Part shown: one piece after another, positions 50,797 through 59,157 of the stretch
Numbering within the stretch: the stretch's first letter is position 1
Layout: every line of letters begins with the position of its first letter
From: Alistipes sp.
GTDB taxonomy: Bacteria > Bacteroidota > Bacteroidia > Bacteroidales > Rikenellaceae
Reading direction: 5' to 3'
Length of the DNA: 60,613 nt
NCBI GenBank assembly: GCA_020026395.1
Contig: JAHHQM010000011.1
Coordinates: forward strand, 1-60,613
Notes under the pieces: model-generated
Told to the model about the DNA's origin: nothing
The model's input: the letters and a program-made list of their open reading frames with translations, nothing else
Databases searched by the model: none
Made by a program: the position numbers and the translations under genes

Positions 50797-51744
50797 TTAT
50801 GCGATCTGCTTGATCAATACGCCGTCCAGACCAAATTCGTAGAGGTGCTCCTCCTCGCGGTCGGTAGCCTCATCCTCAATCTCGACAATCAGGTAGTAAC
50901 CGAGCTCCACACCATCCACGTCGTAGGCAACGATCACCTCGTCCCAGTCGGTTTCGGGAGCAACCTGACGCATGTTGTCCAACAGTGCGGCGGGAAGTTT
51001 GGCGATATCAGCATCCTCAACTTCGCGAACCATGCGCCAGAAGTCGAATTTGTCGCTGAAGAGCAACTCCGATTCCACCATGCGACCTTCGATCATCTCC
51101 TCGATCTCTACGACAAAGAGTTTGTAACCGAATTCCTGCTCGAACGAACTCTCATCGATGCGTGCCTCGGGGAAGTGCACCTTGATAAAGTCGAGAATCT
51201 GCACGGGGCAGGGTTCATCCTCCAACTCCTCGTCCGAATCATCGTCGTCCAACGTGGCCGAAACCAGGACGCCTTCCTTCGTGTAGATCAGATCGTACTC
51301 AACCTCGCCGCGCTCGGCCTCCAATTTATACTGAGGATCCTGACCTGCGTAGGTTCTCACGTCGATCTCGTCGTCGAGTTCATAACCCTCGGCCTTGTAA
51401 ATCGAAGCCAACCATGCCTCGGCTACCAAAGGAGCCTCAGCCTGCAAACGATCCCACGAGATCTCCATCTTCGTGTAAGCGTTCTGGTCGGTACCTTCGG
51501 GATACCATGCCGTATGTTCGAACGAACCGGCAACACGCGTTGCGGGCAACGTAAACTTGGCTACATCATAGCCTTTCTTCTTGCTCCACGTCACATATTC
51601 TGCGGTGGGAAAATCGCGTTGGAAAGCCTGTTCAGTAGTAGTGGACGGTTTACCCGAATAAATTCCATCATCGTCATCATTGCATGCGTTCATAAAAACC
51701 ACACATGCCAAGAGCATCAATGTCCATTTCAAATTAAGTTTCAT
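50797..51744 (-). CDS. PepSY-like lipoprotein
   Basis: A 315-residue lipoprotein: signal peptide with lipobox ending at Cys21 ('FMNAC'), followed by an Asp run. The mature part has about three copies of the PepSY-like/BLIP-like fold ('AFQRDFPTAEYVTWSKKKGYDVAKF', 'FIKVHFPEARIDESSFEQEFG'), each with an acidic strand and a 'V...y.dg.....' strand. It is strikingly acidic. Similar Bacteroidota proteins (DUF2874) often sit next to two-component systems, and here one is divergently encoded. It may bind a peptide or inhibit a protease; both are inference. Confidence 0.85.
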   Translation of the reverse strand: MKLNLKWTLMLLACVVFMNACNDDDDGIYSGKPSTTTEQAFQRDFPTAEYVTWSKKKGYDVAKFTLPATRVAGSFEHTAWYPEGTDQNAYTKMEISWDRLQAEAPLVAEAWLASIYKAEGYELDDEIDVRTYAGQDPQYKLEAERGEVEYDLIYTKEGVLVSATLDDDDSDEELEDEPCPVQILDFIKVHFPEARIDESSFEQEFGYKLFVVEIEEMIEGRMVESELLFSDKFDFWRMVREVEDADIAKLPAALLDNMRQVAPETDWDEVIVAYDVDGVELGYYLIVEIEDEATDREEEHLYEFGLDGVLIKQIA

Positions 51745-51872
51745 AATTGGTAGTTTTTATTAGTGCTTTACAAAAGAACGAAAAAAAATCTGAATTTATT
51801 CTAAATTCGACAATGAATTACACCTTTTTGAAAAAAAATCCACGTAAAGGGGGCTGTACCGCGTTTTTTTGG

Positions 51873-51880
51873 TAACTTTG
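51873..51880 (+). promoter_or_regulatory. -7 box of the two-component operon
   Basis: TAACTTTG, 24 nt before the response regulator ATG. Confidence 0.7.
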
Positions 51881-51904
51881 TGAAAAGAACTAACCCGCGC
51901 ACCT

Positions 51905-52603
51905 ATGAATATTCTGGTTATCGAAGACGAACGATTGCTCCGTGAGGAGATGACGAATCTGCTCCGTACGCAACACTACTCCGTGGAGCAGGCCGCCACC
52001 TATCAGGAAGGTCACGAAAAACTGGATTTATACGAATACGACTGCATGATTGTCGACATCATGCTGCCCGACGGCAACGGTCTCGACCTGATCCGTTTCG
52101 CCCGCAAGCGCGAAAAGCCCGTGGGCATCATCGTCGTATCGGCTCGCGGGACGGTCGAGGAGAAGATTTTCGGTTTGGAGTGCGGTGCCGACGACTATCT
52201 GGCCAAACCCTTCTCGCTGGCCGAACTCAATGCACGTATCCATGCCGTCATCCGTCGCCGCTGCTTCAACGGCTCGACCGAATTTCGTTTCAACGAAATC
52301 AGCATCCACCACTCGGCGCATCAGGTCTTTGTCCACGACCGCGAGGTGACACTCACGCGCAAGGAGTATGACCTTCTGGTCTATCTGATCTCCAACTGCG
52401 ACCGCATTCTCTCCAAGGAGACCATCGTCGAACACCTCTGGGGCGATATGATGAGCGTCTCGCTCAATTCGTTCGATTTCATCTACGCCCACATCCGCAA
52501 CCTGCGCAACAAGCTCCTCGAAGCCGGTGCACGGGACTACATCCGCACGGTCTATGCCGTGGGCTACAAATTCTGCGACGACAAAGATTCAGAAAAAGCC
52601 TAA
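51905..52603 (+). CDS. OmpR-family response regulator
   Basis: A 232-residue DNA-binding regulator. The receiver domain (1-120) has the acidic pair E7-D8, phosphoacceptor Asp51 ('CMIVDIMLPD'), Ser79 region and Lys101 ('AKPFS'). The C-terminal winged helix (about 130-225) has the 'LTRKEYDLLVYLISN' and 'RNLRNKLLEAGARDYIRTVYAVGYKF' signatures. It pairs with the histidine kinase 3 bp downstream. Target genes are unknown, but the divergent PepSY-like gene is an obvious candidate. Confidence 0.95.
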   Translation: MNILVIEDERLLREEMTNLLRTQHYSVEQAATYQEGHEKLDLYEYDCMIVDIMLPDGNGLDLIRFARKREKPVGIIVVSARGTVEEKIFGLECGADDYLAKPFSLAELNARIHAVIRRRCFNGSTEFRFNEISIHHSAHQVFVHDREVTLTRKEYDLLVYLISNCDRILSKETIVEHLWGDMMSVSLNSFDFIYAHIRNLRNKLLEAGARDYIRTVYAVGYKFCDDKDSEKA

Positions 52604-52606
52604 GCC

Positions 52607-53890
52607 ATGACCATCGGTCAAAAATACCGCAATTTCTCGTTTCTGCTGATTGTCATCGTGCTGACGCTCGGCTTCATCTACGAGTACATCATCTACGGAA
52701 ACATGATGCGTCACACGACCGACGATGTGCTGATGGAGTATCGGCACAGCATCGAGAAATCCGTTGCCCGCACCGATTCGATCCTGCTGCTCGACCGACT
52801 CATCAACCGCCACCGCATTCTGACGAAACTCACCCATCGGGATTCGATCCGCAATTTCAAGGAACGCATCTACGACACGACCATCTACAACCCCTACGCC
52901 GAATCGCAGATCCTGTTCCGTGCCATTCAGTTCCCGTTGCAGGCCCGCAACGAATACTACATCGTGCGCTTCGCCCTTCCCGCCATGGAGCAGCAGGAGT
53001 TGAGCATGTCGATCATCCTTTCGTCCGTCTTCTTTTTCATCATCTTCATCATCGCCTCGTTTGTCGGCATGCGCTACATGGAGCGCATCACCCACCCCTT
53101 CTACGAGCTTTTGAACCAGATGCGCAACTACGACATCCGCAGTTCGAAGTCCCAACCCGAAGTCAAAGCCGAGGTCGACGAGTTACAGGAGTTCGATCGC
53201 GGACTGCACAGCATGATGAACCACATGCACCATGACTACGGCGCCCTGAAAGAACTGATGGAGTATTCATCCCACGAATTGCAGACCCCGCTGGCGGTCA
53301 TCAGCATGAAGGTCGAACAACTTTCGCAACTGTGCGAAAAGAACGAGGAGCAATTGAAATACCTGATCGAGATCCGCAATTCGCTGCACCGCCTGAGCCA
53401 CATGAACCGCTCGGTGCTGCTCATCTCGCGCATCAGCAGCGACCATTTCTACCGACAAGAGGACATCAACCTGGAACAGGTGCTCGGCAACATGCTCTCG
53501 GAACACGAGGAGATTCTGGAGGCCGCGCAGATCACCGTCGAATGGACGGAACGCGAGCCGTTCGAAGTGAAGCTCCATCCCGTTCTGGCGGATATGCTCA
53601 TCGGCAACCTCCTCTCGAACGCCATCAAATACAATATGCCCGAGGGGCGTATCGTTTTACACGCAACCGACGACGAACTCATGATCCGCAACACCTACTC
53701 GAACACGATTCCCGAGGGGGATCTCTTCGACCGTTACGTCTGCACGAAGGATCACAAGGAGGCCACGGGCCTGGGGCTTACGATCGTTCGGGAGATCTGC
53801 CTCCACAACGAATTGGAGGTCAAGGCCTGCGTCACCGAAAAATATTTCAACGTCTCGCTCCGACACAAGGACGAGCACCCAAAAGCATAG
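52607..53890 (+). CDS. sensor histidine kinase
   Basis: A 427-residue inner-membrane kinase: membrane segments at about 11-30 and 134-155, a sensor domain of about 100 residues between them, then the dimerisation domain with His223 ('SSHELQTPLAV'), the N box 'LLSNAIKYNMP', a shortened G1 region ('DELMIRNTYS', no clear DxGxG), and the G2 box 'GLGLTIVREI'. It phosphorylates the upstream regulator. The weak G1 box is a trait of a branch of Bacteroidota kinases. Confidence 0.93.
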   Translation: MTIGQKYRNFSFLLIVIVLTLGFIYEYIIYGNMMRHTTDDVLMEYRHSIEKSVARTDSILLLDRLINRHRILTKLTHRDSIRNFKERIYDTTIYNPYAESQILFRAIQFPLQARNEYYIVRFALPAMEQQELSMSIILSSVFFFIIFIIASFVGMRYMERITHPFYELLNQMRNYDIRSSKSQPEVKAEVDELQEFDRGLHSMMNHMHHDYGALKELMEYSSHELQTPLAVISMKVEQLSQLCEKNEEQLKYLIEIRNSLHRLSHMNRSVLLISRISSDHFYRQEDINLEQVLGNMLSEHEEILEAAQITVEWTEREPFEVKLHPVLADMLIGNLLSNAIKYNMPEGRIVLHATDDELMIRNTYSNTIPEGDLFDRYVCTKDHKEATGLGLTIVREICLHNELEVKACVTEKYFNVSLRHKDEHPKA

Positions 53891-53893
53891 ATC

Positions 53894-54289
53894 ATGACAC
53901 AGCATGAAGGATTCACCATCGAGATTATCTGCCACGACGGGGAGTGGTGGCGCTACAACGTGGCCGTCACGTGCGGCTGTTTCGATCGGGAGGGACGCCG
54001 CATCGGCTTTGCCTCGACCGAATCGAAGATCACGGACGTGGGCGGAGAAGTGCGCGAAAGCGACAAACACCGCACCCGCAAAATCGAACTCCAAACCGGG
54101 GAGTGCGACAATCTGCTCTTGTACCTATATATAATACCGCACACCCTGCCCGAAGACAACGAGATCAAGGACGACCCGTTCCCCGTGAAGATCCGCGCCT
54201 CGTACGCGGGTAAGGAGATGAAAACAACGACCAAAAGCATCAACCGCTGGTCGGGTGCCTCGCTCGAATTGCGTTTTTCGCGGGAATAG
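53894..54289 (+). CDS. protein of unknown function in a two-component operon
   Basis: A 131-residue soluble protein without a signal peptide; I do not recognise it. It is strand-rich, with 'FTIEIICHDGEWWRYNVAVTCGCFD' at the start and 'FPVKIRASYAGKEMKTTTKSINRWSGASLELRF' at the end, suggesting a single beta-sandwich or barrel. The start lies 3 bp after the kinase stop, so it is part of the same mRNA. A cytosolic accessory to the kinase is possible. Three Cys near the middle could bind metal, but there is no regular spacing. Confidence 0.75.
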   Translation: MTQHEGFTIEIICHDGEWWRYNVAVTCGCFDREGRRIGFASTESKITDVGGEVRESDKHRTRKIELQTGECDNLLLYLYIIPHTLPEDNEIKDDPFPVKIRASYAGKEMKTTTKSINRWSGASLELRFSRE

Positions 54290-54341
54290 CCCTCCAAATG
54301 CCTTTGCATCAGACGGGAAAAGTTTAAAACTCACGGAAATC

Positions 54342-54372
54342 TTTGCAATTATTCTAATTTTTAGTAACTTTG
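54342..54372 (+). promoter_or_regulatory. promoter of yceD-rpmF
   Basis: TTTG (54342-54345), exactly 19 bp, then TAACTTTG (54365-54372), 18 nt before the start codon. Confidence 0.87.
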
Positions 54373-54390
54373 CGACCTAAGTATGTTCAG

Positions 54391-54954
54391 ATGGATGTAA
54401 ATCAACGATATTCAATTGCCTACAAAGGATTGAAATCAGGTCTGCACGAATTTGAGTTCGTGCTGGACGGAGCTCTGTTTCAAGCCTTTGAGAGCACCGA
54501 CATCAAAGACGGAAACCTTACCGCAAAGGTGTCTCTGATGAAAATGGAGCACGAGATGAATCTCGACATCACCATTGACGGAACCGTGCGCGTCACCTGC
54601 GACCGTTGTCTGGACGAGTTCGACCTGCCGATCCATTTCGACGGTCAGCTCATCGTCCGCATTTCGAACGAAGTGGGCGAATACGACGGCGAAGTGATGT
54701 GGGTACTGCCCGCCGAGGACGAAATCAACCTGGCGCAATACCTCTACGAGAGCGTCGTCCTGTCGTTGCCTTACAGCCGCGTACACCCCGAGGGCGAATG
54801 TAACCCCGACATGCTCAAGCGATTCAACATCGTCTCGGAGCAGGAGTTTGCCGCCATCGAGGAAAAAGCACAGGAAAACGACGTACAATCGCCCTTCAAA
54901 GGCCTGGAAGCCCTGCGCGACCAGATGCAGGAGGAGGAACAAAAGAAAAAGTAA
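54391..54954 (+). CDS. yceD: YceD-family protein (DUF177)
   Basis: A 187-residue protein of the YceD family, named for its place before rpmF in many bacteria and reported to affect 23S rRNA synthesis or stability. The CxxC pair 'VTCDRCLDEFDLPI' is the hallmark and probably binds zinc. The C terminus is a charged helix. ATG 54391 was chosen; a TTG 21 bases earlier is inside the -7 box. It lies 96 bp before rpmF. Confidence 0.9.
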   Translation: MDVNQRYSIAYKGLKSGLHEFEFVLDGALFQAFESTDIKDGNLTAKVSLMKMEHEMNLDITIDGTVRVTCDRCLDEFDLPIHFDGQLIVRISNEVGEYDGEVMWVLPAEDEINLAQYLYESVVLSLPYSRVHPEGECNPDMLKRFNIVSEQEFAAIEEKAQENDVQSPFKGLEALRDQMQEEEQKKK

Positions 54955-55050
54955 CGAAACATTTTTAATGTCCGACGAGGGAGACCCTAAGCTCGCAACT
55001 CGGCAACAAAGTAAACAAATACGTTAAACTTATAACTATAAAGTAAAAAA

Positions 55051-55236
55051 ATGGCACATCCTAAACACAAAGTCTCGTCGACCCGACGCGATAAGAGAAG
55101 AACAAACTACAAGGCTACCGTTCCTACGGTCGTTACTTGTTCGAACTGCGGTGCATCTGTTCTCTACCACCGTGTATGCCCCGAATGCGGCTTCTATCGC
55201 GGTAAGCTCGCTATCGAGAAAAAGGCAGCTGAATAA
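55051..55236 (+). CDS. rpmF: 50S ribosomal protein L32
   Basis: A 61-residue protein with 'AHPKHKVSSTRRDKRRTNYK' at the start and a four-Cys zinc ribbon ('CSNCGASVLYHRVCPECG'). It binds 23S rRNA. The zinc-binding (C+) form is present, so this copy is the ordinary one. A terminator-like hairpin follows. Confidence 0.97.
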   Translation: MAHPKHKVSSTRRDKRRTNYKATVPTVVTCSNCGASVLYHRVCPECGFYRGKLAIEKKAAE

Positions 55237-55249
55237 AGCCCAGCACTAC

Positions 55250-55285
55250 GAAGAGCGCATCCGCCATGATGCTCTCTTCTTTTGT
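55250..55285 (+). terminator. terminator after rpmF
   Basis: GAAGAGCGCATC pairs with GATGCTCTCTTC (one mismatch), followed by TTTTG. It may be partial, letting some mRNA continue into plsX. Confidence 0.75.
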
Positions 55286-55432
55286 TTTGTGAACGTGCTC
55301 CCGTTCTCCGCAAAGATGGGGGCTTAACCTTTTTTCCTGTAAAAAGGAAACTTTGAGTCACCCCTTGGATTGTTTATTGTCCGACGGTTCCCTACAAACC
55401 ATCGGGCTGTTAGAAAACTTAAAAGCACGAGT

Positions 55433-56380
55433 ATGTTAAAGATAGGTATAGATGCTATGGGCGGCGATTACGCTCCCGAAGCAACCGTCAAAGGTGCCAT
55501 CCTGGCACTGAAAAAAATTGATCGGAACAGCCGCATCGTTCTGTTCGGTGATGAAGCGAAAATCCGCGAAATCCTCGACCGCGAACACTGCCCTGCCGAC
55601 CAGTTCGACATCGTTGCCACAACGGAGGTCATCGAGATGGGTGACCATCCCGCCAAAGCATTTCAGTCGAAGGGCAATTCGAGCATTACGGTCGGATTCG
55701 GTTACCTGGCCAAAGGTCTCATCGACGGTTTTGCAAGTGCAGGCTCGACCGGCGCCATGATGGTCGGTTCGATGTATGCCGTAAAACCCATCGAGGGTGT
55801 AATCCGCCCCACCATTTCCTCGCTGATCCCCACCATCGCAGGTCGCCCCGCGTTGCTGCTTGATGTGGGTCTTAACGTGGACTGCAAACCCGAAGTTCTG
55901 GCACAATACGGTCTGATCGGTTCGGTGTATGCCGAAGCCGTTCTCGGTATTGAGAACCCCCGCATCGCAATCCTCAATATCGGTGAGGAGGAAACCAAAG
56001 GTAACGCCCAGACCAAGGCATTGTTCGAATTGATGAAAGGAGATACTCGAATTAATTTTGTCGGGAACATCGAGGGCACGCACCTCTTCTCCGGAAAAAT
56101 TGCCGACGTGATCGTCTGTGACGGTTTCGTGGGTAACTCTGCGCTCAAAATGGCCGAAGGTCTCTACCGGATCAACAAGGCCATGGGCATGACCAACGAG
56201 TTCTGGGAGGCCATGAACTACGAACACGTAGGCGGTACTCCCGTATTGGGTGTCAATGCACCGGTGATCATCGGTCACGGCTGCTCGTCGGACGAAGCCA
56301 TCAAAAGCATGATCCTTTCGACCGAAAAGTGCATCCACGCCAGCCTCACCGCCAAATTGCAGGAGGCATTCAAAAACTAA
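55433..56380 (+). CDS. plsX: phosphate acyltransferase PlsX
   Basis: A 315-residue enzyme that makes acyl-phosphate from acyl-ACP for phospholipid synthesis. 'IGIDAMGGDYAPEATVKGAI' is the family start, and 'GFASAGSTGAMM' and 'GFVGNSALKMAEGL' are core motifs. The frame is open 21 codons upstream from a TTG, but ATG 55433 fits the family. It lies 18 bp before fabH, the usual order. Confidence 0.96.
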   Translation: MLKIGIDAMGGDYAPEATVKGAILALKKIDRNSRIVLFGDEAKIREILDREHCPADQFDIVATTEVIEMGDHPAKAFQSKGNSSITVGFGYLAKGLIDGFASAGSTGAMMVGSMYAVKPIEGVIRPTISSLIPTIAGRPALLLDVGLNVDCKPEVLAQYGLIGSVYAEAVLGIENPRIAILNIGEEETKGNAQTKALFELMKGDTRINFVGNIEGTHLFSGKIADVIVCDGFVGNSALKMAEGLYRINKAMGMTNEFWEAMNYEHVGGTPVLGVNAPVIIGHGCSSDEAIKSMILSTEKCIHASLTAKLQEAFKN

Positions 56381-56398
56381 TTTTAAAGAAGAAGACCA

Positions 56399-57403
56399 AT
56401 GAGCAGAATAACAGCAGCTATCACGGGCGTGGGACAGTACCTGCCCGACTATATTCTCACAAACGAAGAATTGAGCCGCATGGTTGATACCACCGACGAG
56501 TGGATCACCTCACACGTCGGTATCAAAACACGTCACATCCTCAAGGGTGAGGGTGTAGGTTCCTCCTATATGGGTGCCCGCGCCGTAATCTCCCTGTTGG
56601 ACAAAACGGGTGTCGATCCCATGGACATCGACGTGGTCATTTGCGCCACGGTAACTCCCGATATGTTCTTCCCCTCGACGGGTAACCTCATCGCCGATCA
56701 GGCCGGTTGCAAAAACGCTTTTGCATACGACGTATCGGCCGCATGCAGCGGTTTCTTGTTCGCCCTCACGACGGGTGCCAAGTTCATCGAGGCCGGAACC
56801 CACAAGAAAGTCATCGTTGTCGGTGCCGACAAGATGTCGTCGATCATCGATTATACCGACCGTTCGACCTGCCCGATCTTCGGTGACGGTGCAGCAGCCG
56901 TACTGTTGGAGCCTTCGACCGAAGGTTACGGCGTGATCGACTCGATCCTCCACTCGGACGGCTCGGGCGAGCGTCAGCTCTACATGAAGGCCGGTGGTTC
57001 GCGTTACCCCGCATCCGAGGAGACCGTAGCCAACAACTGGCACACGATCAGCTGGGACGGCCGCGCCGTATTCAAGGCTGCCGTTTCGAAGATGGCCGAC
57101 GTATCGTGCGAGATGATGCAGAAGCATAACCTCTCGGCCGACGATATCCGTTACCTGGTTCCCCATCAGGCCAACCTGCGTATCATCGACTCGACCGCAC
57201 AGCGTATGGGTCTGACGCCCGAGAAGTGCATGATCAACATCGAGCGCAACGGCAACACCACTGCCGCAACCATTCCTTCGTGTCTGTGCGACTACGAGAA
57301 GGAGCTGCGTCCGGGTGACAACCTGATTCTGACATCGTTCGGTGGCGGTTACACATGGGGTGCAATCTACGTGAAATGGGCTTACGACGGCTCGAAAGCC
57401 TAA
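56399..57403 (+). CDS. fabH: 3-oxoacyl-ACP synthase III
   Basis: A 334-residue condensing enzyme that starts fatty acid synthesis from acyl-CoA and malonyl-ACP. The catalytic triad is Cys116 ('SAACSGF'), His256 ('VPHQAN') and Asn286 ('RNGNTTA'). The length is normal. The last gene of the unit, with a strong terminator 25 bp after the stop. Confidence 0.97.
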   Translation: MSRITAAITGVGQYLPDYILTNEELSRMVDTTDEWITSHVGIKTRHILKGEGVGSSYMGARAVISLLDKTGVDPMDIDVVICATVTPDMFFPSTGNLIADQAGCKNAFAYDVSAACSGFLFALTTGAKFIEAGTHKKVIVVGADKMSSIIDYTDRSTCPIFGDGAAAVLLEPSTEGYGVIDSILHSDGSGERQLYMKAGGSRYPASEETVANNWHTISWDGRAVFKAAVSKMADVSCEMMQKHNLSADDIRYLVPHQANLRIIDSTAQRMGLTPEKCMINIERNGNTTAATIPSCLCDYEKELRPGDNLILTSFGGGYTWGAIYVKWAYDGSKA

Positions 57404-57427
57404 GGATTAAGTACCAAATACTGATAA

Positions 57428-57466
57428 TGAGCGGAGCAACCACGGGGTTGTTCCGCTCATCTGTTT
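57428..57466 (+). terminator. terminator of plsX-fabH
   Basis: ATGAGCGGAGCAACC pairs with GGTTGTTCCGCTCAT (one G-T pair), followed by CTGTTTTTC. Confidence 0.88.
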
Positions 57467-57535
57467 TTCCCCCGAAGAAGGGGTTTGGCAAGGTTGTTGG
57501 GAGGATCACAGGCACAACCATAAAACATTAATGCA

Positions 57536-58141
57536 ATGAGACGATTCAAATCTTTACCGGGTTTATTGCTTATCGGGATGTTGTTCCCGATCACGCTTCA
57601 GGCCAACACCGACCATCCGATCTCGATGAAAGAGCTGCCCGACGTGGCACACCAATTCCTGAGCATGCACTTCCCCGACACGAAAATCGTATCGCTGATG
57701 CAGGACGATGACGACACCTACGACCGCGACTATACGGTCATCCTGAACAACGGCACGGAGATCGAATTCGACCTCTACGGCAAGTGGGAAGAGGTCAAAT
57801 GCCACCACACGACCGTTCCCGATGCGATCATTCCGCGTCAGATTCTGGAGTTCATCCACGAGAACTACCCGCAGAGCCACGTGGTGAAGATCAACCGCGA
57901 GAAGGAGGGTTATGAGGCTCGTCTGGAGTCGGGTTGCGAATTGGAATTCGACACCCATCTGATGTTCCGCAAAGCCAAGAAACAGGTTTTTACGGGAAAA
58001 GCAGTTCCAACGACAAAAAAATCCGCACCCGAGCTGTTCGGATGCGGATTTTTTACTCCGAATCTGTTCGATTTTCCAATATGGATAAATATTTTGGCCA
58101 CAAAGAACCACCTATTTATAAAATTTGTATCTTTGTCCTAA
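57536..58141 (+). CDS. PepSY-like exported protein with read-through C terminus
   Basis: A 201-residue open frame. A signal peptide (residues 1-23, cut near LQA-N) is followed by two PepSY-like/BLIP-like units (about 28-85 and 95-148; 'VAHQFLSMHFPDTKIVSLMQDDDD', 'ILEFIHENYPQSHVVKINREKEG'). Homologues of this type that I know end about here. In this copy the frame runs on: residues about 160-173 are encoded by an intrinsic terminator and residues 198-200 by the -7 box of the ferritin gene. Codon 150 is CAG, one base from TAG, so a lost stop codon is likely. The last 50 residues are probably not a conserved domain. Confidence 0.8.
   Translation: MRRFKSLPGLLLIGMLFPITLQANTDHPISMKELPDVAHQFLSMHFPDTKIVSLMQDDDDTYDRDYTVILNNGTEIEFDLYGKWEEVKCHHTTVPDAIIPRQILEFIHENYPQSHVVKINREKEGYEARLESGCELEFDTHLMFRKAKKQVFTGKAVPTTKKSAPELFGCGFFTPNLFDFPIWINILATKNHLFIKFVSLS
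58015..58054 (+). terminator. intrinsic terminator inside the extended PepSY-like frame
   Basis: ATCCGCA (58021-58027) pairs with TGCGGAT (58043-58049), with inner pairing and A/T-run flanks. It should end the PepSY-like transcript before the stop codon at 58139. Confidence 0.85.
58128..58135 (+). promoter_or_regulatory. -7 box of the ferritin gene
   Basis: TATCTTTG, 49 nt before the ferritin ATG, overlapping the last codons of the extended upstream frame. Confidence 0.7.
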
Positions 58142-58184
58142 TCGAATACGGAGCATTTATCCCAAATCAAATAAATCTAAGATC

Positions 58185-58703
58185 ATGTTAAGTCAAAAGT
58201 TACACGACGCTATCAATGCACAGATCAATGCCGAATTCTGGTCGGCTTATCTCTATCTTTCGATGTCGGCCGAAGCCGAGAACAAAGGCTTCAAAGGTAT
58301 GGCCAACTGGTTCAGAATCCAGTTTATGGAGGAGCAGGACCACGCCCGCATTCTGATGAACTATCTTTATTCGTGCGACGCCAAGGTTGAGCTGAAGCCC
58401 GTTGACGCAGTTCAGACCTCGTGGGAGTCGGTTCACGCCATGTTCGTAAACACGCTGGAGCACGAGAAGAAGGTCACCGCCATGATCAACAACCTGGCTG
58501 CCATCGCTGCCGAGGACAAAGACTACGCTTCGTCGAACATGCTCGTATGGTTCATCAACGAGCAGGTCGAGGAGGAAGAGGCCGTTCGCGACATCCTGAC
58601 GGCTTGCGATGCCGTTGAAGGCAACAAATACGGACTCTATATGTTCGACAAAGAGCTGGCTTCGCGTGTTTACAACACCCCCAGCCCGCTGCTCGGCAAA
58701 TAA
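58185..58703 (+). CDS. ftnA: non-haem ferritin
   Basis: A 172-residue four-helix-bundle iron storage protein. Ferroxidase ligands are visible: Glu in 'NAEFWSAYLYLS', 'EEQDHARIL' (Glu and His), a Glu near 'EHEKKVTAMI', and 'WFINEQVEEEE' (Gln and Glu). It oxidises Fe(II) and stores iron, also protecting against oxidants. The frame opens 20 codons upstream, but ATG 58185 gives the usual start. It is monocistronic with a strong terminator. Confidence 0.96.
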   Translation: MLSQKLHDAINAQINAEFWSAYLYLSMSAEAENKGFKGMANWFRIQFMEEQDHARILMNYLYSCDAKVELKPVDAVQTSWESVHAMFVNTLEHEKKVTAMINNLAAIAAEDKDYASSNMLVWFINEQVEEEEAVRDILTACDAVEGNKYGLYMFDKELASRVYNTPSPLLGK

Positions 58704-58722
58704 TTCGAGTAAGCCTAAAATC

Positions 58723-58763
58723 AAAAAGTCTGATCTTCCTTTAAGGGAGGATCAGACTTTTTT
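58723..58763 (+). terminator. terminator of ferritin
   Basis: AAAAGTCTGATC pairs with GATCAGACTTTT, extended by TCC/GGA, followed by a T-run. Confidence 0.92.
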
Positions 58764-59094
58764 GTGCTGAAAAGCCTTCGTTTCGGGGAGAACACCTCCC
58801 CGGCGACAGTCTGCCTTTGCCGCAGAGGGAGTGTCGTTGCCTAAAACAGGCTGTTCGGGGTCTTCGATGCCTTTTTAAGCCGCGTTTCTTCCGTTATGAA
58901 GGATTCCTCCACCCGTTTTCAGAAGGCGTGATTCGGCACCAAATCAATCAAACACACGCTTCATGGTACTTATGTTCGAATCCATAAACCGCAAAATCCG
59001 TTCCACAACCGATTCGAGGGAGAATCTTTTTTAGGGGAAGGGCTTCGGCGGAATCTTTGGCGGGGCTTCGGGGAACGGGTCTTGAACAGGCACA
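58764..59094. other. gene-free spacer
   Basis: About 330 bp between the terminators of convergent ftnA and yebC. I see no credible gene. Two short hairpins (CTCCCC near 58795, GGCTTCGG near 59040) have no T-run. Nothing else stands out. Confidence 0.4.
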
Positions 59095-59135
59095 AAAAAC
59101 GAGGAGCGACTCTCAAAAAAGTCACTCCTCGTTTG
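59095..59135 (-). terminator. terminator of yebC
   Basis: AAACGAGGAGCGACT pairs with AGTCACTCCTCGTTT (one mismatch), with a T-run on the minus strand. Confidence 0.9.
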
Positions 59136-59157
59136 TATTTTAACGCAACTTGTCCGA

